Origin: Spirochaetota bacterium | Lineage (GTDB): Bacteria > Spirochaetota > Brevinematia > DTOW01 | Length of the DNA: 32,942 nucleotides | Assembly (NCBI GenBank): GCA_025061835.1 | Contig: JANXAC010000017.1 | Span: 1-32,942 of the forward strand | Direction: 5' to 3' | In this document: positions 7,788-15,098 of the stretch, piece after piece | How the letters are laid out: every line of letters begins with the position of its first letter | Position numbering within the stretch: position 1 is the stretch's first letter | Translations under genes and position numbers: made by a program | The notes under the pieces: model-generated | Database searches by the model: none | The model's input: only the letters and a program-made list of their open reading frames with translations | What the model was told of the DNA's origin: nothing

Positions 7788-8735
7788 TTAGAATACATAG
7801 AAAAGCACACTGAAGATAATGAGAGTAATACCTGTTATCAGGTCCTCATTGTGTTCAAGTTTATCCAGTTTGAATTTTTGTATAACCTTTTCGCCAAGTC
7901 CTACTAGTATGTAAGTGAGAATTACGGTGATGGCCCAATAGGTTAAGGATAGTAGAATTATGCCACTGATCCCTAAAACGCTCGCTTGTATGTAGTAGAT
8001 TTCTATCTCGGCGCAGGGGGAGAAGAACAGTGCTATTCCTAGTCCTAACACACTACTCCATTTGCTTAAACCTACAGACCTGTCTAGACTAACACTGTGC
8101 TCTGAACTCACATTACTTATACTATGATGTATATGGTTGTGTGAGTGAGTATGTAGATGGATACTATTATCATCGTTAGTGTGTTCGTGATGGCTAAAAA
8201 ACAAAAATTTATGCTTTCGCTCTAGTAATTTCTGTATGACTATTATGCTAACTAGCGATAGAATTATGAATATACCTAGAACCAAAACATCAAGACTGAA
8301 ATTGCTTCTAATCAGTATAGTGGTTATCAAGATTACGATACTAACGATAACTAATCCCAACAAATACACAGACTTTTTGTGTGAGTGTAGTAGATGGAAT
8401 TCGGTTCTTGAGTGGTGGTGATGGTGTTTTGAGAAATCAAATATGTGTAGGGAGACAAAAATTGTTCCCATAAGTATGAATATTCCGCTTGGTATTACTT
8501 TTGACAAGCCTTCAAAGTTTTTAAATATTTCCATTCCGAGAATACCTATCGCTGAACCTACTATTATGGTGCTCAATGCGTGCATAGTTGATACTATGAA
8601 GATTGAAACTTTCGTGAAACTGCTACTCCATTCTTGATACCTTGATAGTGTTATAATAGGGACCCAGTGATTTGGTATAAGCGTGTGTATGATGCTCAAA
8701 AACGCTCCTCCTAGAAACAGCAAAATATACTCCAT
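7788..8735 (-). CDS. NicO/RcnA-like nickel/cobalt transporter with His-rich loops
   Basis: This 315-residue inner-membrane protein has about eight hydrophobic segments (roughly 2-25, 41-66, 78-99, 122-142, 148-168, 227-247, 252-280, 298-315). H17 and H23 in HTLIPNH match the H-x(4)-[DN]-H signature of the nickel/cobalt NicO family, and H52 lies in a second MHALST motif. Two cytosolic- or periplasmic-facing loops are loaded with His: 104-108 (HHHHH) with more to 119, and 182-204 (HHEH, then HLHTHSHNHIHH). S239-P-C241 (FFSPCAE) is reminiscent of PC motifs in NicO and CcdA proteins. With the adjacent RcnR-type sensor, metal efflux is the likeliest role; uptake cannot be excluded. GGAGGG precedes the ATG. 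Confidence 0.75.
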   Translation of the reverse strand: MEYILLFLGGAFLSIIHTLIPNHWVPIITLSRYQEWSSSFTKVSIFIVSTMHALSTIIVGSAIGILGMEIFKNFEGLSKVIPSGIFILMGTIFVSLHIFDFSKHHHHHSRTEFHLLHSHKKSVYLLGLVIVSIVILITTILIRSNFSLDVLVLGIFIILSLVSIIVIQKLLERKHKFLFFSHHEHTNDDNSIHLHTHSHNHIHHSISNVSSEHSVSLDRSVGLSKWSSVLGLGIALFFSPCAEIEIYYIQASVLGISGIILLSLTYWAITVILTYILVGLGEKVIQKFKLDKLEHNEDLITGITLIIFSVLFYVF

Positions 8736-8903
8736 AAACTGCCCTCCTAAAAATGAAGTATATATATTCTGTTGCTACAAGTGTTTCTCTTATTAGTAAG
8801 GATTTCTAAACGGCTTTTTGAAGTATTAATTATCCAGTTTTTGTTTTCAATTTAAACATTTTCCGTATTTATCAAAAGTGTTTCAAGTGTATCTCGGTTC
8901 AAT

Positions 8904-8933
8904 TTGAAATAGTATTGAAATATTGAATATAAT
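8904..8933 (+). promoter_or_regulatory. Promoter of pyrH, giving a near-leaderless mRNA
   Basis: TTGAAA (8904-8909), 18 bp, TATAAT (8928-8933). The start is predicted near 8940, about 5 nt before the ATG at 8945. No Shine-Dalgarno site could fit in such a leader. Confidence 0.6.
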
Positions 8934-8944
8934 TTTGAAAGTTT

Positions 8945-9655
8945 ATGTTGAAGTTCAAGAGGTGTGTGATAAAGATAAGTGGTGAGGTTTTGGGAGGGGC
9001 TAGTGGGTTTGGAATTGATATGGATGTTGTTGCGTTTGTTGTTGATGAAGTTTTAAAGGCTTACGAATTAGGAGCTGAAGTTAGTATAGTGGTAGGTGGT
9101 GGTAATTTTATAAGAGGTAGTAAGGTTGCTGTCAAGGGGATTGAGAGAGTTAATAGTGATAGACTTGGAATGATATCAACGATACTTAATTCAATAACAC
9201 TTTCTGATACATTCACTTCAAGGGGGGTTAGTTCAATTGTTCTTTCTGCTATACCTGTTGATGGAATAGCGGAGAAGTATTCGGTAGAGAAGGCTTTAGA
9301 ATACCTTTCAAAACGATATATACTACTTCTTGCTGGTGGGACTGGTAATCCGTTTTTCTCTACGGATACATCGGCAGTATTGAGGGCGGCAGAACTTCAA
9401 GCAGATGTTGTCTTAAAAGCAACCAAAGTTGATGGTATCTACGACAAAGACCCTATGAAATATCCTGATGCTAAAAAGTTTGAAGAAATTGATGGTAATG
9501 AGGTGTTATTGAGAAACTTGAAGGTTATGGATTTAACTGCTTTCAGTTTGAGCTGTGAGAGTAAGATACCAATTGTTGTCTTTAACCTTATGGAGAAAGA
9601 TGTGATAAGAAAGATTGTATCTGGTGAGAAAGTTGGAACTTTTGTGAGGGTTTAA
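8945..9655 (+). CDS. pyrH: UMP kinase (uridylate kinase)
   Basis: PyrH phosphorylates UMP to UDP with ATP in de novo pyrimidine synthesis. The 236-residue protein has the amino-acid-kinase fold: KISGEVLGG (10-18), VVGGGNFIRG (49-58), the uridylate-binding GTGNPFFSTDTSA segment (about 132-144), KATKVDGIYDKDP, and MDLTAF near the C-terminus. Length is typical. The ATG at 8945 has no convincing Shine-Dalgarno sequence and lies about 12 nt past a consensus -10 box. Its TAA overlaps the next ATG by one base (TAATG). The usual neighbours frr and tsf are absent, so this is not the common tsf-pyrH-frr arrangement. Confidence 0.97.
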   Translation: MLKFKRCVIKISGEVLGGASGFGIDMDVVAFVVDEVLKAYELGAEVSIVVGGGNFIRGSKVAVKGIERVNSDRLGMISTILNSITLSDTFTSRGVSSIVLSAIPVDGIAEKYSVEKALEYLSKRYILLLAGGTGNPFFSTDTSAVLRAAELQADVVLKATKVDGIYDKDPMKYPDAKKFEEIDGNEVLLRNLKVMDLTAFSLSCESKIPIVVFNLMEKDVIRKIVSGEKVGTFVRV

Positions 9656-10767
9656 TGAAGTTTGCTTTGGTTTCTGACTGGATTGTTTCTTTTGCTGGTT
9701 CAGAGAGAGTTGTTAAGCATATCTACTCTCTGTATCCTTCAGATGTTTTCACACTTGTGGCTAATGACGAGACACTTCAAAAGGTTGGTATTCCAAGCGA
9801 TAGAGTAGTTCAATCATTCATTTCTAGACTTCCATTTTCAAAAGAGAAATATAGAAACTATCTTCCTCTCTTCCCGATAGCGATAGAACAGTTTGACCTA
9901 TCAAGTTATGATGTTATCATATCGTCTTCGCACGCAGTAGCGAAGGGTGTTTTGACAAAGCATTATCAACTACATGTCTGCTATTGTCATACGCCGATAA
10001 GGTATGCTTGGGATTTGTATCACCAGTATCTCAAAGAAGCAAACCTAGAAAAAGGGCTTAAGTCTCTCATAGCAAGAGTCATACTACACTACATAAGATT
10101 GTGGGATTATTCTACGGCGAATAGGGTAGATTATTTTATCTCAAACTCAAGATACACTGCAAGAAGGATTAAAAAGATTTACGGTAGAGATGCTGAAGTT
10201 ATCTATCCACCTGTTGACGTTGAGAGTTTTAGATTGAGAGAGGATAAGGAAGAGTTTTATCTAGTTGCGTCTAGAATGGTGCCATACAAGATGATACCGA
10301 TGGTTGTAGAAACATTCTCTTATCTTCCAGATAGGAAGCTGGTTGTGATAGGTGATGGTCCTGAATTTAAAAAAGTTAAGAATATCGCAAAAGGTAAGAG
10401 TAATATTGAAATTTTGGGGTATCAACCTAATGAGGTATTGATAGACTATATGCAGAGAGCGAAAGCGTTTATATTTGCTGCGGAAGAAGACTTTGGTATT
10501 ATGCCCGTTGAAGCGATGGCCTGTGGAACACCTGTCATTGCTTTCGGTAGAGGAGGAACGGTAGAAACTGTCGTTGATGGTAAAACAGGAGTATTCTTCT
10601 ATGAACAAACACCTTCAGCACTCAAGGATGCAATACTGAAGTTTGAAAAAATACAGGACGAGATTGATCCAAAGTTTGTAAGGTCAAACGCAGAAAAGTT
10701 TTCAGAGAGTGTCTTCAGAAGTAGAATAAAAGAATTCATTGATGACAAGATAAACAAATTATTCTAG
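9655..10767 (+). CDS. GT4-family glycosyltransferase
   Basis: This 370-residue GT-B enzyme is likely a retaining hexosyl- or mannosyltransferase. The N-terminal Rossmann domain (MKFALVSDWIVSFAGSERV) carries the acceptor side. The C-terminal domain has ASRMVPYK (205-212), VVIGDGPE, and the donor-binding E-x7-E motif E278 to E286 (EDFGIMPVE), followed by AMACGTPVIA. It closely resembles WbaZ-type mannosyltransferases of O-antigen or capsule synthesis by pattern, but donor and acceptor are unknown. It is translationally coupled to pyrH through TAATG. It may act in envelope glycan assembly alongside the nearby lpxA, which is on the opposite strand. Confidence 0.9.
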   Translation: MKFALVSDWIVSFAGSERVVKHIYSLYPSDVFTLVANDETLQKVGIPSDRVVQSFISRLPFSKEKYRNYLPLFPIAIEQFDLSSYDVIISSSHAVAKGVLTKHYQLHVCYCHTPIRYAWDLYHQYLKEANLEKGLKSLIARVILHYIRLWDYSTANRVDYFISNSRYTARRIKKIYGRDAEVIYPPVDVESFRLREDKEEFYLVASRMVPYKMIPMVVETFSYLPDRKLVVIGDGPEFKKVKNIAKGKSNIEILGYQPNEVLIDYMQRAKAFIFAAEEDFGIMPVEAMACGTPVIAFGRGGTVETVVDGKTGVFFYEQTPSALKDAILKFEKIQDEIDPKFVRSNAEKFSESVFRSRIKEFIDDKINKLF

Positions 10768-10897
10768 ATTTGTAGAGAGAATATAGACTTTGTTCTAGTT
10801 ATGAATTCTGAATTCTACTAATTTTGTTCGTTGCGATAAGTTTAGCATTCAAGTTGTTTTATTGACTATGGGTTATACTACTGACAGTAAATCTATA

Positions 10898-11650
10898 TCA
10901 ATCGTTTCTCTTAATGAAGTAAATGAAGTATTCTTGGTTGCCGTCAGTTCCTTTGAGTTTTGATGGAGTTAAGCCGAGTATCTCAAAGTTGTTCTCTTCC
11001 AAGAATGTTTTTACTTTCTGTATCGCTAGGTTGTGGTATTCTTCTTTTACTATACCACCTTTACCAACATACTTTGGTTCAAGTTCAAACTGTGGTTTTA
11101 TTAGAACTAGAAATTCGGTTTTTTCTTTTGCAACTTTGGCTACAGGTATTATAACTTTCGTAACAGATATGAATGATAGGTCCATAACAACAAGTTCAGG
11201 TAGCAATTCAAACTTAACTTTCCCTTCCTCACAGAGAGTATCTAGGTACCTAGCGTTAATTCGTTCATAAACTATGACTCTCGGATTGCTTCTTAATTCC
11301 TGTGCTAACTGTCCGTATCCAACATCAATAGCATAGACAAGTTTTGCTTTGTTTTGTAAAAGGCAATCGGTGAAGCCACCAGTTGATGCACCTACATCCA
11401 TACATACCTTACCTTCAGCACTAATCTTAAAATCGTTTATCGCTCCTTCTAGTTTGTATCCACCTCTACTGACATATTTAGGTTTTTCTAGTAATTCTAT
11501 CTTATCGTCAGTCTTTACTTGATAAGATGGTTTAAATACTTTTTGGTCATTGACTAAAACCATACCAGCCATTATGAGTCTTTTAGCGATTTCTCTAGAA
11601 CTGATTATTCCTCTCTCTACTAATATGTTATCAAGTCTCTCCTTCTTCAT
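10898..11650 (-). CDS. tlyA: TlyA-family rRNA 2'-O-methyltransferase
   Basis: This 250-residue protein has an N-terminal S4 RNA-binding domain (RLDNILVERGIISSREIAKR through VLVND, residues 5-60) and an FtsJ-like SAM methyltransferase domain: the VSRGGYKLEGA segment, SAM motif MDVGASTGGFTDCLL (about 89-103), YAIDVGYGQLA, then VMDLSFIS. TlyA proteins methylate the 2'-OH of cytidines in 23S (and some 16S) rRNA. They were named for a haemolysin phenotype in Brachyspira, so the name implies no toxin role. It follows lpxA by 14 bp on the same strand and is probably co-transcribed. The ATG lacks a clear Shine-Dalgarno site. Confidence 0.93.
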   Translation of the reverse strand: MKKERLDNILVERGIISSREIAKRLIMAGMVLVNDQKVFKPSYQVKTDDKIELLEKPKYVSRGGYKLEGAINDFKISAEGKVCMDVGASTGGFTDCLLQNKAKLVYAIDVGYGQLAQELRSNPRVIVYERINARYLDTLCEEGKVKFELLPELVVMDLSFISVTKVIIPVAKVAKEKTEFLVLIKPQFELEPKYVGKGGIVKEEYHNLAIQKVKTFLEENNFEILGLTPSKLKGTDGNQEYFIYFIKRND

Positions 11651-11664
11651 ATTGGATTTGTGAG

Positions 11665-12474
11665 TTATTCAACTATTCCTTCCTCTTCTGTTCTTAATCC
11701 TTTTGCTATTCCTCTCTTGGACGAGAGGATAAAGTCAGATATGTATTTTATGTTTGGGTCATCAGGAAACATATCAACGATTACTTTCGCAGCGTCTCTA
11801 ATTGTGTATTCAGATTTGTAGATTATCTTGTATGCTTCCTTTATTCTATTTCTCTGTTCAGGCGTGAAGTTTCTTCTTCTCAATCCAACAGAATTTATTC
11901 CAACAACTTCTGCGTGATTACCTAATGCCATGGTAAAAGGTGGTATGTCTTGAACTACTTTTGAGAGTGCTCCTATCATCACATACTTACCAACTCTAGC
12001 ATACTGGTGTATTCCTATAAGTGCGGATATAAAAGCTCCGTCTTCAACTACCGAAAATCCTGCGAGAAGACAGTTATTAACCAAAACTACTTCATCTCCA
12101 ACAACGCAGTCATGAGCGATATGTGAGCCAACCATAAGTAAGCATTTGTTTCCTATTTTGGTTGATGAGTCCTTTGATGTAGGTTTGTGAATTGTAACGA
12201 ACTCTCTTATAGTGTTTTCATTTCCTATTTCAATGAACCCAACCTCTTCACCTTTGTATTTCAAATCTTGTGGGTCAGAACCTATTACTGCGTAAGGACC
12301 TATCTTATTGAGGTTACCTATCTTGACATTGCCGTATATACAACTTCCTATTTCTAATATAGAACCATCACCAATTATTACATTTCCCTTAATGACAGCA
12401 TAAGGACCTATTTCTACCTCAGAACCTAGATTTACATTCCCTTCTATTATTGCCGTGTGATGGATTTTAGGCAT
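11665..12474 (-). CDS. lpxA: Acyl-ACP:UDP-N-acetylglucosamine O-acyltransferase LpxA
   Basis: LpxA performs the first step of lipid A synthesis, moving a hydroxyacyl chain from ACP to UDP-GlcNAc. The 269-residue protein shows the hexapeptide-repeat left-handed beta-helix (IGPYAVI, VIIGDGS, VKIGNLNKIGPYAVIG) and the catalytic His at H121 in GSHIAHDCVVGD. Further landmarks are LAGFSVVEDGAFI, the IHQYARVG segment, QDIPPFTMALGNHA, and the helical C-terminal domain starting GLRRRNFTPEQ. Length is typical. The start ATG has AGGAGG four bases upstream. No other lpx gene or fabZ is adjacent, so it is detached from the usual lpxD-fabZ-lpxA-lpxB cluster. It implies an LPS-type outer membrane, which not all spirochaetes have. 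Confidence 0.95.
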   Translation of the reverse strand: MPKIHHTAIIEGNVNLGSEVEIGPYAVIKGNVIIGDGSILEIGSCIYGNVKIGNLNKIGPYAVIGSDPQDLKYKGEEVGFIEIGNENTIREFVTIHKPTSKDSSTKIGNKCLLMVGSHIAHDCVVGDEVVLVNNCLLAGFSVVEDGAFISALIGIHQYARVGKYVMIGALSKVVQDIPPFTMALGNHAEVVGINSVGLRRRNFTPEQRNRIKEAYKIIYKSEYTIRDAAKVIVDMFPDDPNIKYISDFILSSKRGIAKGLRTEEEGIVE

Positions 12475-12559
12475 ACATCCTCCTGAACTTTAATTAAAAT
12501 ATTTTTGAAAGGTAGTATTAAAATCAATTTACTGTCCTTTCATTGAAGTTAGTGTTTTG

Positions 12560-12588
12560 TTGAAAACATTTTCAATGTTTTTTATAAT
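12560..12588 (+). promoter_or_regulatory. Consensus promoter of the DUF4912 gene
   Basis: TTGAAA (12560-12565), exactly 17 bp, TATAAT (12583-12588). The start is expected near 12595, followed by AGGAGG at 12611-12616 before the ATG at 12622. This should be a strong promoter. Confidence 0.7.
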
Positions 12589-12621
12589 ACTGTTGAGTTT
12601 AGTGTTTTAGAGGAGGATTTT

Positions 12622-13695
12622 ATGAAGAGTTTTGATACTATGACAAAGGATGAGCTAGTCAAAGTAGCGAAAGAAAAGGGTCTAGATGTTAATTCAAAGA
12701 TGAAGAAGGAAGATATAATTAAAATGCTTCAGGGGGAGGCTAAAACTTCTAAATCTAGAACTTCTGCTAAAACAAGTAAATTAAAAACTGGTAAAACTAA
12801 GAAGATATTAGAGCAGATTGAAAAATCAATAGATACTGCTATATCTTCATCTCAGGTTTATGAAACTGAAACAAGTGTTGTTTATTTCGTTGAGCAACCA
12901 AAGGAACTACCCCATGAGTATGGAGACACGAAGATTGTTTTGTTAGTCCAAGATCCATATTGGACACATGTTTATTGGGAGATATCTCATAAGAGAAGAG
13001 AGGAGTTAGGGCTGTTGCCGAGAGGTGAGCATGGGAAACAGATGGTTCTGAGAGTTTATGATGTTACAGGAGTAGAAAGTGTATTCAACGGATTAAACGC
13101 AAATTCTTTCTTTGATGTGTATGTAAATGACTATACAAATAACTGGTATATCAATGTTCCAGAGTATGATAGGAGTTATTGTGTAGATCTCGGTGTAATT
13201 ATTGATGGAAACTTCATAGTGATTGCTAGATCAAACATCATTAGAGTTCCGAGGGGTAGTGTCTCTCCGTTCTATGATGAGGAATGGATGATAGTAACTG
13301 ATGATATACTCAGAGCATCAGGATTAGGTGTCCTACACGAGGTCGTGGGTTCTGGAATGATGTTGAGAGCACTTGAGATGCCGTTTAACATATCATCAGC
13401 AGAGTTTGTTAGTTCTTTTGCAATACCTGAAAGACCACCTCAGAGAAAAGGTTTTTGGTTGGAAGTCCATACTGAATTGACAGTTTATGGTCAAACAGAA
13501 CCCGACGCAACCGTAACAATATTCGGTGAAAAGATAAAACTTGATAAAGATGGTAAGTTCTACCTTAAGATGTATCTACCAGATGGTATAAGAAACATAC
13601 CTATTGTTGGCACATCATCCGATGGAACTCACACAATATCAGTAATACCAATAGTTGAAAAGAAAACTGAAAGATACGAGGATATAAGAAGATAA
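12622..13695 (+). CDS. DUF4912 protein with Rho_N/SAP-like head and Ig-like tail
   Basis: The function of this 357-residue protein is unknown. Residues 1-38 (MTKDELVKVAKEKGL, MKKEDIIKML) form a Rho N-terminal/SAP-like helical motif, as in nucleic-acid-binding heads. A Lys/Ser/Thr-rich linker (about 39-75) follows. The DUF4912 domain (about 95-205) begins IVLLVQDPYWTHVYWEIS and ends near VIARSNIIRVPRG. The C-terminal part (about 275-345: GFWLEVHTELTVYGQTEPDA, then KIKLDKDGKFYLKM) resembles a small Ig-like domain. No signal peptide or membrane segment is seen, so it is probably cytoplasmic. It is monocistronic under a consensus promoter with a full AGGAGG site, implying high expression. DUF4912 occurs in spirochaetes among others. 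Confidence 0.8.
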   Translation: MKSFDTMTKDELVKVAKEKGLDVNSKMKKEDIIKMLQGEAKTSKSRTSAKTSKLKTGKTKKILEQIEKSIDTAISSSQVYETETSVVYFVEQPKELPHEYGDTKIVLLVQDPYWTHVYWEISHKRREELGLLPRGEHGKQMVLRVYDVTGVESVFNGLNANSFFDVYVNDYTNNWYINVPEYDRSYCVDLGVIIDGNFIVIARSNIIRVPRGSVSPFYDEEWMIVTDDILRASGLGVLHEVVGSGMMLRALEMPFNISSAEFVSSFAIPERPPQRKGFWLEVHTELTVYGQTEPDATVTIFGEKIKLDKDGKFYLKMYLPDGIRNIPIVGTSSDGTHTISVIPIVEKKTERYEDIRR

Positions 13696-13849
13696 ACTAA
13701 CTATTCCAACTTAAGGATGGGATATTAGGAATAAATATGAAAGGTTTAGTCTAATTACAGTATTACTACTAATGTTTGGTGATCTCGTTGCTTATAGTAG
13801 GAGGTCATTCAAGGAATTCTTACTTCCGTATCTTTAATTCTTCTAGATA

Positions 13850-14944
13850 CTATTCAACATCCAGTGTCTTTACAATACCATCTTCAATATATCCTATCCT
13901 TATCTTTCCTTGGTAGGTTATAAAGTCAGCATACTTAAAAGGTCCATAATTATTCGGTTCTACAAAGATATACCAGTTGTCATTACTTTTGTATTTAAAT
14001 ACAAGTTTGTCATTAATAGTCAAGTGTTTTGTTATGTTTTCATAAATTCCGTATTCTATATCGTAGTATATTTTGTATCCATTACTAACCTTTGATAGTA
14101 TTAGGTATTTACCGTTCTTTTCTTCTAGTTTTACTAATATTCCATCCACTACAAAGTTTGAGTTAGCGTTGCTTATAAGAGTATAGTTTGAGTTTGTGAA
14201 AATTAGTGTAATTCCTCTATCTGAAACTATCAGGTTGTATATGTTGGGTTCTAGTTTTTCGGTGGGGTGTAGAAACCAATTTCTCCCAATTCTATAGGCA
14301 AAACTGAATTGGGTTTCGTTTGCGAATGATAGTGGTGGTATAACATTACCAAATCCTACATAATCTCCTTCGTTAATCTTTAGATTGTGATTTTTACCAT
14401 TTACATAGACAAAGTAGAAAGTATTGTCCTGTTGAGAGAATGAAAGGTTGTATGCGAAGTCATAAGGTCCATAATCTCTTCCGTTAACGTTAACATAAAA
14501 TTTACCACCAACAACATTCGTTCCATCAAATGTTCCACCTACATTGTATATGAAAGCGACAGTTGTTCCGTCTTTAGATTGTTCAAACTCGGATACATAA
14601 CTATAGTATCCAAAGGTTCTATCACCTACTCTGATTGACCAGCCTAGTGTAGGCTTAAACCCAACAACATAAGTTCTTCCATCCTTTAAGAACCCAAAAT
14701 CAGTTATTAGCATATAACTACCTATTGTGTTGGTTGATGTTGATACAAAAATTGCTTTTCTTTGAAAACTTCTTATTAGTTTCTCAAACGAATAAACATT
14801 AACAGTCTCATTTGAATAATATGCTACAGCAAAATCACCATTAGGTCCTAGTTTTATGTCTATTAGTTCAACATTCCTAAAGTCATTTCTTGAGCAAGAA
14901 CTTAAGAGTATTAGGAATGCTATTACTAAAATCACTATTCTCAT
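13850..14944 (-). CDS. Lipoprotein of unknown function, probably beta-propeller-like
   Basis: This 364-residue protein has a lipoprotein signal peptide (hydrophobic residues 2-15, lipobox LSSC with C17). I do not recognise a named family. The mature part is beta-rich with recurring modules resembling a propeller or repeat-strand protein: GPNGDFAVAYYSNE, DGTTVAFIYN, YVNGRDYGPYDFAY, FYFVYVNGKN and EPNNYGPFKYADF. The repeated Gly-Pro-[FY] turns suggest blades. It is divergent from the LTD lipoprotein gene and the ATG has no visible Shine-Dalgarno site. It is probably anchored in the periplasm or on the outer membrane. The 154-bp gap before it on the other side (13696-13849) contains no convincing gene. 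Confidence 0.7.
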   Translation of the reverse strand: MRIVILVIAFLILLSSCSRNDFRNVELIDIKLGPNGDFAVAYYSNETVNVYSFEKLIRSFQRKAIFVSTSTNTIGSYMLITDFGFLKDGRTYVVGFKPTLGWSIRVGDRTFGYYSYVSEFEQSKDGTTVAFIYNVGGTFDGTNVVGGKFYVNVNGRDYGPYDFAYNLSFSQQDNTFYFVYVNGKNHNLKINEGDYVGFGNVIPPLSFANETQFSFAYRIGRNWFLHPTEKLEPNIYNLIVSDRGITLIFTNSNYTLISNANSNFVVDGILVKLEEKNGKYLILSKVSNGYKIYYDIEYGIYENITKHLTINDKLVFKYKSNDNWYIFVEPNNYGPFKYADFITYQGKIRIGYIEDGIVKTLDVE

Positions 14945-15002
14945 AGTAAGATATTATGAATGTATATTCATTTATGTTTGAAGTTAGTGAATTTTGTAGT
15001 TT

Positions 15003-15031
15003 TTGAGTTCATTTCAATATTTACATATCAT
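15003..15031 (+). promoter_or_regulatory. Putative promoter of the large LTD lipoprotein gene
   Basis: TTGAGT (15003-15008), 17 bp, TATCAT (15026-15031). It would give a leader of about 60 nt ending in AGGAGG before the ATG at 15099. Confidence 0.4.
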
Positions 15032-15098
15032 TTACATTAATTTTATGTTTTGTTAAAGAAATGGTTTTAGAATTTCTACAAAAATAGGAGGTTATCTT

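Noticed and set aside
10768-10897. Bidirectional terminator between the glycosyltransferase and tlyA
   Set aside because: Only AT-rich partial symmetry around two GAATTC copies; no stable stem followed by a T-run.
10898-11650. TlyA as a haemolysin/toxin
   Set aside because: The S4 and FtsJ-like domains are those of an rRNA methyltransferase; the toxin name is historical.
13772-13837. 21-codon ORF in the gap after the DUF4912 gene
   Set aside because: Too short, no Shine-Dalgarno site, no resemblance to a known peptide.
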